The notes beneath the pieces were generated by a model, which worked only from the letters and a program-made list of their open reading frames with translations, ran no database searches and had not been told where the DNA came from. DNA of 44,740 nucleotides, taken from positions 1-44,740 of the forward strand of contig JAFUHF010000085.1 in the NCBI GenBank assembly GCA_017468985.1, in the 5' to 3' direction. Made by a program: the position numbers and the translations under genes. How positions within the stretch are numbered: the first letter of the stretch is position 1; every line of letters starts with the position of its first letter. The DNA comes from Bacteroidaceae bacterium (GTDB taxonomy: Bacteria; Bacteroidota; Bacteroidia; Bacteroidales; Bacteroidaceae). Below are positions 7,555-16,483 of this stretch, one piece after another.

Positions 7555-9576
7555 ATGAATTACTTCAAATTAGAGTCAGACTATGCCCCAACGGGCGATC
7601 AACCCGAGGCCATAGCGCAATTAACGGAAGGCGTACTTGAAGGGCGTGCAGGGCAAACGCTTTTGGGAGTAACGGGTTCGGGGAAAACCTTTACGATTGC
7701 CAACGTCATCAAGAATGTAAACAAACCTACATTGGTACTCAGTCATAACAAAACGCTGGCAGCACAGCTGTATACGGAGTTTAAAAATTTCTTTCCTCAC
7801 AATGCCGTGGAGTACTATGTATCCTACTACGACTATTACCAACCCGAAGCCTACATCGCCTCTACTGACACCTATATAGAAAAGGACTTAGCCATTAATC
7901 AGGAAATCGACAAGATGAGATTGGCTGCCACGTCAGCATTGCTCTCAGGCAGAAATGACGTTATCGTTGTTTCCTCCGTTTCGTGCATCTATGGCATGGG
8001 CAATCCCGGTGCCTTCTACGAGAACGTGATAGAACTGAAATGTGGGAAGATCTACGAGCGCAATCATTTACTCCGCGACTTGGTTGCCTCGCAGTATGTG
8101 CGCAATGATCTGGAACAACGTCCGGGCATGTTTCGAGTAAAGGGCGATACGGTAGACGTTTGCTTAGCCTATTCCGATGACATCATCCGCATTACGTTCT
8201 GGGACGAGGAAATTGAGTCGATTGAGGAAGTGAACAGTATTACCAGCGAAAGTATATCACAGTTTGACGAATACAAGATTTATCCAGCCAATCTTTTTAT
8301 CACCTCAAAAGAAGTGGTGACGTCTGCCTTGCAGCAGATTAGCGAAGACCTCGCCCTGCAAGAAGCCACCTTTCGCAGCGTTGGAAAACTGATGGAAGCC
8401 GACCGGCTCCACGAACGCGTAAACTATGACATGGAAATGATTCGCGAACTGGGCCATTGCAGCGGTATAGAAAACTACTCCCGATACTTCGACGGAAGAG
8501 CACCGGGCACACGCCCATACTGCCTTCTTGACTTTTTTCCGAAGGATTTCCTGATAGTCATTGATGAAAGCCACGTTTCCGTACCTCAGATCAATGCCAT
8601 GTATGGCGGTGACCGCAGCCGTAAAGTAGCACTCGTAGACTACGGATTTCGCCTACCGGCAGCATTGGACAACCGACCACTGAAAATTGAGGAGTTTCAG
8701 CAATTGGCCAAACAAGTGATTTATGTTAGTGCCACGCCGGCAGAATATGAAATTCAACAATCGGAAGGCGTCATCGTGGAACAAGTAATTCGCCCTACCG
8801 GTCTGCTCGATCCGGAAATTGTGGTGCGTCCCAGCATTACGCAGATTGACGACTTACTGGAAGAAATACAAAGTTGCATAGAACGCGGTGAGCGCACGCT
8901 CGTTACCACGCTGACCAAACGCATGGCCGAAGATCTCACAACGTTTCTGATGAAAAATGACATTCGCGCCAACTATATCCATAGTGACGTAGAAACACTC
9001 GACAGAGTACGCATTCTCGAAGACCTGCGCAGTGGATCCTTTGATGTATTGGTTGGGGTAAACCTGTTGCGCGAGGGACTGGACCTACCAGAAGTATCGC
9101 TGGTGGCCATTCTTGATGCCGACAAGGAAGGGTTCCTGCGTAGCCACCGCAGCCTGACACAGACGGCAGGACGTGCGGCGCGAAACGTGCATGGAAAGGT
9201 GATCATGTATGGCCAAACCATCACCGGAAGCATGAAGCAGACCATTGACGAAACACTGCGCCGACGCGAAAAGCAAATACGCTACAACGAAGAGCATCAC
9301 ATCACTCCAAAACAGATTGTCAAGGCCATTGGCAACAACCAGCTCACCGGCGGAAGCAAACACAGTCCAGTATCCTATCGCATAGAAGATGAACCAACCC
9401 ATGCCATTGCCGCCGAAGCAGAAATGACCTTTAATAACGATCAGGAGAAGGAAGCAGCTATCGCTTCCCTGCGCAAAAAAATGGAATTGGCAGCCAAAGC
9501 CTACGACTTTATCCTTGCCGCTCAGTATCGCGACCAGATGCTACAACTGCAAGGCAAAAAATTTAAAGCCAAATAA
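7555..9576 (+). CDS. uvrB: UvrABC system protein B (excinuclease subunit)
   Basis: The 673-residue protein is the damage-verifying helicase-like subunit of nucleotide excision repair. Walker A GVTGSGKT is at 38-45. The beta-hairpin region YYVSYYDYYQPEAYIAS follows, then DESHVSVPQ, the helicase C-terminal motif QTAGRAARN, and a C-terminal UVR motif (about 628-665) that contacts UvrC. Length is normal. I chose ATG 7555 (MNYFKLESDYAPTGDQPEA) because it gives the family N-terminus; nine extra upstream codons would run through the -7 box. It is divergent from bamD and transcribed alone. Confidence 0.97.
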   Translation: MNYFKLESDYAPTGDQPEAIAQLTEGVLEGRAGQTLLGVTGSGKTFTIANVIKNVNKPTLVLSHNKTLAAQLYTEFKNFFPHNAVEYYVSYYDYYQPEAYIASTDTYIEKDLAINQEIDKMRLAATSALLSGRNDVIVVSSVSCIYGMGNPGAFYENVIELKCGKIYERNHLLRDLVASQYVRNDLEQRPGMFRVKGDTVDVCLAYSDDIIRITFWDEEIESIEEVNSITSESISQFDEYKIYPANLFITSKEVVTSALQQISEDLALQEATFRSVGKLMEADRLHERVNYDMEMIRELGHCSGIENYSRYFDGRAPGTRPYCLLDFFPKDFLIVIDESHVSVPQINAMYGGDRSRKVALVDYGFRLPAALDNRPLKIEEFQQLAKQVIYVSATPAEYEIQQSEGVIVEQVIRPTGLLDPEIVVRPSITQIDDLLEEIQSCIERGERTLVTTLTKRMAEDLTTFLMKNDIRANYIHSDVETLDRVRILEDLRSGSFDVLVGVNLLREGLDLPEVSLVAILDADKEGFLRSHRSLTQTAGRAARNVHGKVIMYGQTITGSMKQTIDETLRRREKQIRYNEEHHITPKQIVKAIGNNQLTGGSKHSPVSYRIEDEPTHAIAAEAEMTFNNDQEKEAAIASLRKKMELAAKAYDFILAAQYRDQMLQLQGKKFKAK

Positions 9577-9674
9577 ACGGCAAAACATTGCCTTCTGCAA
9601 AATATTTGGCATAATTGAGTTGTAAATTAAAACAAATTAGCATCTTTGAGGATGATTATTCACGAATAATTCAT

Positions 9675-9682
9675 TACTTTTG
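9675..9682 (+). promoter_or_regulatory. Candidate -7 box for the first CotH gene
   Basis: TACTTTTG fits TAnnTTTG in the 216-bp gap 9577-9792. A TTTG at 9645-9648 is upstream, but its 26-bp spacing is longer than usual. The predicted leader is about 105 nt. The start of the gap also has a small hairpin, ggcaa/ttgcc (9579-9592), just after the uvrB stop; it is a weak terminator candidate because no T-run follows. Confidence 0.55.
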
Positions 9683-9792
9683 CGTCGTTTAAATTTTTAT
9701 CAGAACCTCTCGCGACGTATTTTGTCCAGAACAAACCGTTCGGTATGCGCCACAAATGAGGAAAGAAATTATTCAGAAAAATAATAAGAATC

Positions 9793-11793
9793 ATGCAACG
9801 AATACTCCTGCCTTTCATAGGCCTCATGCTGAGTAGCCTCACGGCTTCTGCACAGTTACGCATCCTTAGTGGCACCCCCATTGGTTCGCCGTCCGTTGAC
9901 TACTCCTCAGGGAGTGTATCGACCACAGTAAATCAACCTGCAGATGCCTTCGACAACGACTACTCCACTTTCTATGCCTCCTACAACCGTTCCTACACGT
10001 GGGTGGGGCTGGATTTGGGAACAAAGCATGTTATCAAACGCATCATGTACAGCCCACGTAAGGGCTGGGGTAACCGCATGGTACTCGGTATTTTTGAAGG
10101 AGCTAACCAGCCCGATTTTTCCGATGCAATTCCCATTCATATCATAAAGAAGGCTCCCACCGAAGGAGTAATGAGCACCACGCCCGTAAATTGCAGCAGA
10201 GGTTTCAGATATGTAAGATATGTGGGGCCTGAGGATGCGCGTTGCAACGTTTCTGAACTGCGCTTCTACGGTACAGAGGGCGAAGGCGATGACAGCCAGC
10301 TCTACCAGCTCACCAATCTCCCTGTTGTGGTAATACACACCCAAGACGCCAAGCAAGTTACTTCAAGGTCCACTTATGTAGACGGATGGATTTCCGTAAT
10401 CTCAGAGGATGGCCGTGGTTTCTTTACCGACACATTGCAGATTCGCGGTCGAGGCAATGGTTCTTGGGAAGTATCCAACAACTTGGCCTATGGTGGAACC
10501 ATCTGGCACAAACGCCCCTACCGCCTGAAACTGGCTCATAAGGCACGCATGCTTGACATGCCAGCAAAGGATAAGAACTGGGTACTCATCAACAATCTTG
10601 GCGACAAAACGCTCATACGTAATCTGGTAGCCTTTGAGGCAAGCCGCCGTTTTGATATGAAATATACGCCAGCCGGCAGATTAGTAGACGTTATTCTTAA
10701 CGGAGAATACCAAGGCAACTACCAGCTTTGCGATAAAATCGAAGTAGGGACCAACCGCGTTGAAATTACTAAGATGACCAATACGGATAATCGGTCGCCC
10801 GAGGTAACGGGTGGCTACTTGATAGAGATTGATGCCTATGCCAACAGTGAACCGGTGCATTTTACCTCCACGTATGGCAACCCCATCAACGTGAAATATC
10901 CCAAGCACGATGACATTACGACATCCCAGCTTAATTATCTACGCAATGCTTTCAACAACATGGAAACGAAGCTTTATGCTTCCTATTATACCAACCCCAC
11001 TACGGGCTATGCCTCCGTGTTAGATGTGGATGCGTTCCTGAAAAACTTCCTGATAGGTGAATTCAGCGGCAATACCGACACCTATTGGAGTACTTACATG
11101 AGTAAAGACCGCGGTACTAACGAAAAATTCACGTGTTGCGCCGTATGGGATTTCGACCTCGCCTTTGAAAATGACGGTCGCACCTACCCTATCAATGGCA
11201 ATTCAAACTATATGAGTTTAAGTAACAAGAGCTCAGCTGCTGGAAACATGAAGTCGTTCGTAGGACGCGTTGTCAACTCCCAAACGGAACGCATCAAAGA
11301 GCTTTACAATTATGCTCGCAACTATCGCGGCTTCACTCCTGAAGTAATGGAAGCATATGTAGACAGTTTGGCCAAGGTAATCAATCAGTCGCAGGAACTC
11401 AACTTCATGCGCTGGCCCATTCTGAACATCAGGGTACAGCAGAACTTCCAGGCTTTAGGCAGTTATCAAGCAGAAGTAGACTTCATGAAGAAGTATATCC
11501 GAGAGCGTTTCGCATGGTTGGATAACAAGATTGGCTATGAGCCAATGATTGACGGCATTCACAACGCTATGACCCAGATGGCCGGCAGCATACTCTCCGG
11601 TGAAGGACAGATACAACTCGTAGGATTCACGGCAGGATGTCGTTACCAAATCTTTACGCTTGACGGAAAGCTCCTTATGCAAAACGAAGTAACTCCCGGA
11701 ACGTGTGATATTGATGTCCGCCCAGGTTTCTACATCGTAAAGGTTTCCGGATCGCAGGGGCAAAAACGCCAACAGAAGTTGCTCGTCAAATAA
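9793..11793 (+). CDS. Secreted CotH-kinase-family protein with T9SS-like C-terminus
   Basis: The 666-residue protein begins with a signal peptide (MQRILLPFIGLMLSSLTASAQ). A discoidin/F5-8-like beta-sandwich follows (about 25-160; FDNDYSTFYAS, WVGLDLG), then a CotH domain (about 165-590). CotH features are the RGRGNGSW segment, RLVDVILNGEYQGNYQL and the metal/ATP-site motif WDFDLAF, with Asp453 and Asp455. The final 65 residues look like a type A T9SS sorting domain (YQIFTLDGKLL, GFYIVKVSG, KLLVK). CotH proteins are atypical kinases; the family member CotH of Bacillus phosphorylates spore-coat proteins. A surface-exposed or secreted kinase is inferred; the substrate is unknown. It is a paralog of the gene at 12875, sharing MFEGAN/IFEGAN...PDF.DAIPIH and the CotH core. 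Confidence 0.85.
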   Translation: MQRILLPFIGLMLSSLTASAQLRILSGTPIGSPSVDYSSGSVSTTVNQPADAFDNDYSTFYASYNRSYTWVGLDLGTKHVIKRIMYSPRKGWGNRMVLGIFEGANQPDFSDAIPIHIIKKAPTEGVMSTTPVNCSRGFRYVRYVGPEDARCNVSELRFYGTEGEGDDSQLYQLTNLPVVVIHTQDAKQVTSRSTYVDGWISVISEDGRGFFTDTLQIRGRGNGSWEVSNNLAYGGTIWHKRPYRLKLAHKARMLDMPAKDKNWVLINNLGDKTLIRNLVAFEASRRFDMKYTPAGRLVDVILNGEYQGNYQLCDKIEVGTNRVEITKMTNTDNRSPEVTGGYLIEIDAYANSEPVHFTSTYGNPINVKYPKHDDITTSQLNYLRNAFNNMETKLYASYYTNPTTGYASVLDVDAFLKNFLIGEFSGNTDTYWSTYMSKDRGTNEKFTCCAVWDFDLAFENDGRTYPINGNSNYMSLSNKSSAAGNMKSFVGRVVNSQTERIKELYNYARNYRGFTPEVMEAYVDSLAKVINQSQELNFMRWPILNIRVQQNFQALGSYQAEVDFMKKYIRERFAWLDNKIGYEPMIDGIHNAMTQMAGSILSGEGQIQLVGFTAGCRYQIFTLDGKLLMQNEVTPGTCDIDVRPGFYIVKVSGSQGQKRQQKLLVK

Positions 11794-11809
11794 AAAAAAA
11801 GCAAAAAAC

Positions 11810-11840
11810 TTTGTCGGTAAATATAAATGGTTTAACTTTG
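11810..11840 (+). promoter_or_regulatory. tRNA-Ala promoter (-33 and -7 boxes)
   Basis: TTTG at 11810-11813 and TAACTTTG at 11833-11840 are 19 bp apart, an exact Bacteroidota TTTG-N19-TAnnTTTG promoter. The tRNA begins 10 nt downstream. Confidence 0.85.
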
Positions 11841-11850
11841 CATCGCTTTT

Positions 11851-11924
11851 GGGGCATTAGCTCATCTGGCTAGAGCGTTTGACTGGCAGTCAAGAGGTGG
11901 CAGGTTCGAGTCCTGTATGCTCCA
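11851..11924 (+). tRNA. tRNA-Ala (anticodon GGC)
   Basis: A complete cloverleaf can be folded. The acceptor stem pairs ggggcat with atgctcc and includes the G3-U70 pair that is the alanine identity element, with discriminator A at 11924. The D stem is gctc/gagc. The anticodon loop ctggcag gives GGC (reads GCC/GCU), and the T arm is gcagg-ttcgagt-cctgt. CCA is not encoded. It has its own promoter and terminator between the CotH gene and the J-protein gene. Confidence 0.95.
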
Positions 11925-11939
11925 CAGCGAGTTTTAACA

Positions 11940-11979
11940 AAATGACTATCCGAAACATTTGGATGGTCATTTCTTTTTG
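11940..11979 (+). terminator. Rho-independent terminator after tRNA-Ala
   Basis: A 12-bp stem pairs aaatgactatcc (11940-11951) with ggatggtcattt (11961-11972, one T-G pair), followed by ctttttg. Confidence 0.88.
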
Positions 11980-12055
11980 TCTTTATCTTAAATGAATAGC
12001 CTGGTTGGCACTCTTTTTGTCCTTATCCCATCAGAAAACATAAAACATTCACAAC

Positions 12056-12730
12056 ATGGCATTCATAGACTACTACAAAATAATGGGAGTAAACAGAGAT
12101 ACTCCACAATCAGAAATCAGAGACGCTTATAAAAAGCGTGCAAAACTCTTCCACCCTGACCTTCATCCCAACGACCCAAAGGCCAAAGCAAAGTTTCAGG
12201 CCCTCAACGAGGCCTACGACGTGCTCAACGACCCTGAGAAACGAAAGAAATATGATCAATACGGCGAACATTGGCGCGAAGCCGAATCATTCGCTCATAA
12301 TGGCTCCGGAACTTCTCAGGGATTTGAAGACATGGACTTCTCCCAGTTTCAGAATCTCGGAAGCGGAGGTTTCTCCTCCTTCTTCGAAAGCCTTTTTGGT
12401 GGAATCAATAGCGGACAGTATGGCACTTCGGGTGGACATTTTGGCAGTTCCTTCACTTCTCCTCAGAAAGCTGAGGCCCACGCTTCTGTTACCATTGACC
12501 TATATACGGCTATGCTTGGAGGAAACATCATGCTTCAAACCCAAAACGGAAAGATCAAGCTCAAAGTCAAACCCTGCACCCAGAATGGCAGCAAGGTCAG
12601 GCTGAAGGGCATGGGTCACACGAATCCAGACGGTTCGCGCACTGACCTGATCATTACCTACAACGTGAAGCTCCCCACCTCACTCAGCGAACGTCAGAAG
12701 CAACTCCTTCGCGAAATGCAGGCCGGTTAA
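12056..12730 (+). CDS. CbpA-type J-domain co-chaperone
   Basis: The 224-residue protein has an N-terminal J domain (residues 5-70) with the HPD motif at 33-35, which stimulates DnaK ATPase. A Gly/Ser/Phe-rich linker follows (about 80-140), then one substrate-binding beta domain (about 145-220; ASVTIDLYTAMLGG, KVKPCTQNGSKVRLKGMGH). There is no zinc-finger domain, so it is a class B/CbpA-like protein, and it is shorter than E. coli CbpA (about 306 residues), which has two beta domains. The protein lies between the two CotH genes; a functional link is not shown. I saw no standard -7 box upstream, although the tRNA terminator separates it from tRNA-Ala. Confidence 0.85.
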   Translation: MAFIDYYKIMGVNRDTPQSEIRDAYKKRAKLFHPDLHPNDPKAKAKFQALNEAYDVLNDPEKRKKYDQYGEHWREAESFAHNGSGTSQGFEDMDFSQFQNLGSGGFSSFFESLFGGINSGQYGTSGGHFGSSFTSPQKAEAHASVTIDLYTAMLGGNIMLQTQNGKIKLKVKPCTQNGSKVRLKGMGHTNPDGSRTDLIITYNVKLPTSLSERQKQLLREMQAG

Positions 12731-12740
12731 TCCTGCATTG

Positions 12741-12760
12741 TGCTTTCCTTTTGGGAAGCA
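12741..12760 (+). terminator. Candidate terminator after the J-protein gene
   Basis: tgctttcc (12741-12748) pairs with gggaagca (12753-12760) including one T-G pair, 10 nt after the stop. No T-run follows, so this is weak. Confidence 0.4.
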
Positions 12761-12822
12761 ATCATCTGTCGATAAAATGGAGAACCTCGGCAGTACTGCA
12801 AGCAACATTTCTATTTTTAGCA

Positions 12823-12854
12823 TTTGCAGTTCAGAAGTTTTTGTGATAACTTTG
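12823..12854 (+). promoter_or_regulatory. Promoter of the second CotH gene
   Basis: TTTG at 12823-12826 and TAACTTTG at 12847-12854 are 20 bp apart, matching the Bacteroidota consensus. The predicted leader before ATG 12875 is about 15 nt. Confidence 0.75.
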
Positions 12855-12874
12855 CAATTCACAAAAAGAAGATT

Positions 12875-15800
12875 ATGACATTAAGACTTAGACTAATCTG
12901 GCTAACCATGTTGCTCATGCTTCATGGTTTAGCCCTTGGTGAAAACTATTGGTTCAGGGCCCCCGTAAACCGTGTGGTACTGAAAGGTGGAGATTACGTG
13001 TTTTTCAGTTGCCAAAACAGCGAAGGCGACACCCTTTTCCTAAGCCCCGACCTTGTCGGAACCGATGCCAAAACCATTCAGCTTTCGGCAAAGGCAGAAA
13101 ACAAATGCGTGTTCGAACTGGTGGAAGCCTCGTCGCAAAGCGGCAGCAAGCGATTGTTCTATCTGCGCAGCATTGCCCGAAACCAATACCTACTCTGTGG
13201 CAACAATGAGCAGGTCACATACGTAGACGGACAGCACGTAGCCACTGGCTTTGAGCTTGCAAAGCCCGAAACGAACGGAGCCCCCGTGGGTTCTGCCCGT
13301 TTAATCTTCTCCAGCGAAGGTGCTACGCGCTGCTTGATACCTTCGCTTTCCGAAGGCATTGCCGTTACCGCCAATTCCGATATTACCACTTTTTGGCAAA
13401 TCATTCCAGCCATGACGCGCTGCAGGGAATTGGGAGCAAAAGAGATAGGAAGCGGCACACTGCTTATGCTCAACAATGCTGCTTCCAACTCTCCAAAAGG
13501 CATTGCGCAATATCTTTCTCCTTTTCAGGACCATAGTTTGAAGCTCTCCGAGGATTACGATGCCACAAAGGTTTGGCAAACGGTGCGTTCCGGCAGCCAC
13601 TTTGTGTTGAAAAACGTCACGTCGGGCACTTACCTCTGCCTATCTGACAATAAAGCACTCACCACATCTACAGACATGAACAGCGCCCTTACGGTGGACT
13701 TTGAATCCGTAGCCGGCCGGTATACGCTCCTGCCCTCGTGGAATGTCAACGAAAAGTCTGTCGTAATGTATCATCCGGATGGCGAGACCAAAATGCTGAT
13801 TGGCCCGAAGGACGACTCTGGTAGCCTTTTCTTGAGTACCGATGGCGAGGCCCTTCCCTGGAATGCTTATTCGGTAGACTACCGCCCATCGGTGCATGAT
13901 GTGCTTTCGGATTACGTATGGGAAGACGATGGCTCCGGTCTGCTCCATGGCGCTGAGGTGCTGACAGACCGAACCCTCAGCAAGGATCTGGGCCGGAAAC
14001 ATGTCATCAAGAAGCTCACTTACTCCGTTCCTGAAAAGACCAGAATGCAGTTGGGCATGTTTGAAGGTGCCAACAGCCCCGACTTTCTGGATGCCATCCC
14101 CATCCACATGATCAAAGACGTGCCCGAAGTGGGCTCCGAGGTATCGGTAGAGCTCAATTGCACCCGTGCCTTCCGCTACGTACGCTTTGTAAAGGCCAAA
14201 AGCTACCTGTCTGGCGAGATGCCCGAGGTTCGCTACTATGGCGAGGCCGGTGAAGGCGACGACCGTCAGCTCTATCAACTCACCAACATCCCTACCATTG
14301 TCATCAATACGGAAGGCGAAGAGGCCGTTACCTCCAAGACGGTCTATCTGCCCGGCATTGCCTACATCATTTCAGATGGTGGCAGAGCACTGCTCACTGA
14401 CAGCATGGACGTGCGCGGACGGGGCAACGGCACATGGACCCTTGAGAAGAAGCCCTACAAACTGAAGTTTCGAAACAAGCACCGCATTCTCGACTTCCCT
14501 GCCACGGCAAAAAAGTGGACTCTCCTGGCCAACCATCAGGATAAGTCGCTCATGCGAAATCTCGTAGCCTTCGAAATGAGCCGTCAGGTGGGCATGAGGT
14601 TCACGCCCCATGGCCGTTCTGTAGATGTCATAGTGAATGGAGAATACATGGGCAATTTCACGCTGTTTGACCAACTCGAAGTGAGGGAGCACCGTGTTGA
14701 ACTGACCAAAATGTCAATGCGCGACAACACTGAACCCAACATCTCTGGCGGTTACCTCATAGAACTCGACGGTTCCGGAGGTGAACCAGTGATGTTCAAT
14801 TCAGCCAATTACAATGCGCGAATCACCATTCACTATCCAGAACATGACAAAGTAACAAACCTCCAGATTGCTTATATCAAAAAGCATTATGAAGAGATGG
14901 AACGCCGCATTATGTCGGCCCATCCAGAAGACCCACAGACGGGAATCAGCAGCATCGTTGACTTAGAGTCGTTTATGAAACGCTTAGTCATTGAGGAAGC
15001 TACGGCCAACCACGACGGCAACCACAGCGTCTACATGATGAAAGAGCGTGGCGACGATCACTTCATCTTCGATCCCGTATGGGACATGGACCATACCTAC
15101 GACATCTTCCTGTCGAGCTATCCGGCCAATCAGTATAATACGTTCCTCTGTCTGGCCCCCCCAACGTCCAATCAGGGCAACATCAAGAATCTCCAGAAGC
15201 GCATCATTGAAACCCACAATGACATGCTTGTTTCGCTCTGGGAAAAAATGAGACTCCAGGAACACTTGGTCTACGAACATTATGAGCACTTCATTGACAG
15301 CATTGCTGCCAATATTGACGAATCGCAAAGGCTCAACTTCATCCGTTGGCCGGTGCTGAACGTTCAGCTCCCTGCCGGAACAGGCATTCGTTACACCTAT
15401 GAAGCCGAAGTAGACTTCCTGAAGTCCACGCTCAAGTCACGTTTAGAATGGATGGACGACCACGTGGGACTGAATCGCCCCATGGGCGACGTAAACCCCG
15501 ATGGGGAAATCAATTTGGGCGACCTTGTAGCGATCACCACCATCAGTGGTGGCACTCCGGGCGATGGGTTTAAGCGCGACCTGGCCGACCTCAACCGCGA
15601 CAAAGCCGTAAACAGCAAGGACATTACGGCGTTCATCGATTTGCTCATGCAGCAGTCCGGGCCTCTGGCCTCCTACTCGCGTTCTGTCGCTGCATTTTCC
15701 ATTGATGCAACTGCTGTAGAACCCACCGGTGAAACCACCATCAACCTCTCCTACGACAGCACACCCGAAACGCTCAGTGCATTGCAGTTCGACATAGCCA

Positions 15801-16219
15801 TTCCTGAAGGCCTCTCGCTCGAAAGCATCAGTCGCGGCCCTTACATGCCCAGGCTGTACAAGGTGGTAAGCCAAGAACTGGAAGACCACGTTTGGCGCGT
15901 CATCCTGTATTCCCCCTACGGCATGCAGCTCCCCACCAGCGGCATAGCAACCTGCCTGAAGGTGAGGCTCGCAGAATCTCTGCACGGCGATAATTACAAA
16001 ATCAAAGTCAGCAATGCCTTAGGAGCTGCTATTGATGGCCGTACCACAGCCTTCACCGATGCCACTTACGCCTTAGATGCCAACTCCACGGTAGGCATCG
16101 AGATGGTGCAAGGTCAAAAACAGAGCTCCACCCCTTCCTACGACCTGCAAGGGCGCCCCAGCACTTCGCGTCAGCAAGGAATCGTCATTCGCGGCAGGCG
16201 GAAGATCTTGTCTCGGTAG
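12875..16219 (+). CDS. Secreted CotH protein with dockerin and cohesin-like modules
   Basis: The 1114-residue protein is modular. A signal peptide (about 1-22) precedes about 320 residues with two similar beta-trefoil-like stretches (FYLRSIARNQYLLCGNN, FVLKNVTSGTYLCLSDN). A segment like the discoidin part of the upstream paralog (about 345-460) follows, then a CotH kinase domain (about 465-865; RGRGNGTW, VWDMDHTYD with Asp737 and Asp739). Residues 870-930 hold two dockerin-like calcium-loop repeats (DVNPDGEINLGDL and DLNRDKAVNSKDI). A cohesin-like beta-sandwich follows (about 935-1070; ALQFDIAIPEGLSLESI), then a T9SS-like tail (YDLQGRP...RRKIL). Met 12875 is used because the earlier ATG at 12824 lies in the promoter. 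Extracellular location is inferred; the substrate and the partner of the dockerin-like part are unknown. Confidence 0.8.
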   Translation: MTLRLRLIWLTMLLMLHGLALGENYWFRAPVNRVVLKGGDYVFFSCQNSEGDTLFLSPDLVGTDAKTIQLSAKAENKCVFELVEASSQSGSKRLFYLRSIARNQYLLCGNNEQVTYVDGQHVATGFELAKPETNGAPVGSARLIFSSEGATRCLIPSLSEGIAVTANSDITTFWQIIPAMTRCRELGAKEIGSGTLLMLNNAASNSPKGIAQYLSPFQDHSLKLSEDYDATKVWQTVRSGSHFVLKNVTSGTYLCLSDNKALTTSTDMNSALTVDFESVAGRYTLLPSWNVNEKSVVMYHPDGETKMLIGPKDDSGSLFLSTDGEALPWNAYSVDYRPSVHDVLSDYVWEDDGSGLLHGAEVLTDRTLSKDLGRKHVIKKLTYSVPEKTRMQLGMFEGANSPDFLDAIPIHMIKDVPEVGSEVSVELNCTRAFRYVRFVKAKSYLSGEMPEVRYYGEAGEGDDRQLYQLTNIPTIVINTEGEEAVTSKTVYLPGIAYIISDGGRALLTDSMDVRGRGNGTWTLEKKPYKLKFRNKHRILDFPATAKKWTLLANHQDKSLMRNLVAFEMSRQVGMRFTPHGRSVDVIVNGEYMGNFTLFDQLEVREHRVELTKMSMRDNTEPNISGGYLIELDGSGGEPVMFNSANYNARITIHYPEHDKVTNLQIAYIKKHYEEMERRIMSAHPEDPQTGISSIVDLESFMKRLVIEEATANHDGNHSVYMMKERGDDHFIFDPVWDMDHTYDIFLSSYPANQYNTFLCLAPPTSNQGNIKNLQKRIIETHNDMLVSLWEKMRLQEHLVYEHYEHFIDSIAANIDESQRLNFIRWPVLNVQLPAGTGIRYTYEAEVDFLKSTLKSRLEWMDDHVGLNRPMGDVNPDGEINLGDLVAITTISGGTPGDGFKRDLADLNRDKAVNSKDITAFIDLLMQQSGPLASYSRSVAAFSIDATAVEPTGETTINLSYDSTPETLSALQFDIAIPEGLSLESISRGPYMPRLYKVVSQELEDHVWRVILYSPYGMQLPTSGIATCLKVRLAESLHGDNYKIKVSNALGAAIDGRTTAFTDATYALDANSTVGIEMVQGQKQSSTPSYDLQGRPSTSRQQGIVIRGRRKILSR

Positions 16220-16226
16220 CAACATT

Positions 16227-16249
16227 CATAAAAAGTCATAACTTTTATG
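16227..16249 (+). terminator. Hairpin after the second CotH gene
   Basis: cataaaaagt (16227-16236) pairs with acttttatg (16241-16249) with one bulged A, 7 nt after the stop. It is AT-rich and lacks a clean T-run, so it is a tentative terminator. Confidence 0.4.
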
Positions 16250-16290
16250 CGTTACGAACCTTTTTTCATAAAATCCCCAATGGGGAAAAC

Positions 16291-16414
16291 GTGATACGAG
16301 GGTTGCATCGTCAAATTTGTTCGGACAAAAGTGCGTTACGAGCATTGCATCACGAAATTTGTTCGAGCAAAAGTGCGTTACGAGCATTGCATCACGAAAT
16401 TTGTTCGAGCAAAT
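16291..16414. repeat. 42-bp tandem repeat, three copies
   Basis: Units at 16331-16372 and 16373-16414 are nearly identical (gtgcgttacgagcattgcat begins each). A diverged 40-bp copy is at 16291-16330, and gcgttacgaacc at 16249 may be a remnant of a fourth. Each unit contains a palindrome tttgttcgagcaaa with one T-G pair. The array fills much of the 264-bp gap between the CotH gene and trmN6. Function is unknown. Confidence 0.9.
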
Positions 16415-16483
16415 ATTTGAACAATGGAGTAAAAAGTTCAATTATATGCTCGAAAGATCCATTCCAGTGCTCCAGCCACCCCA

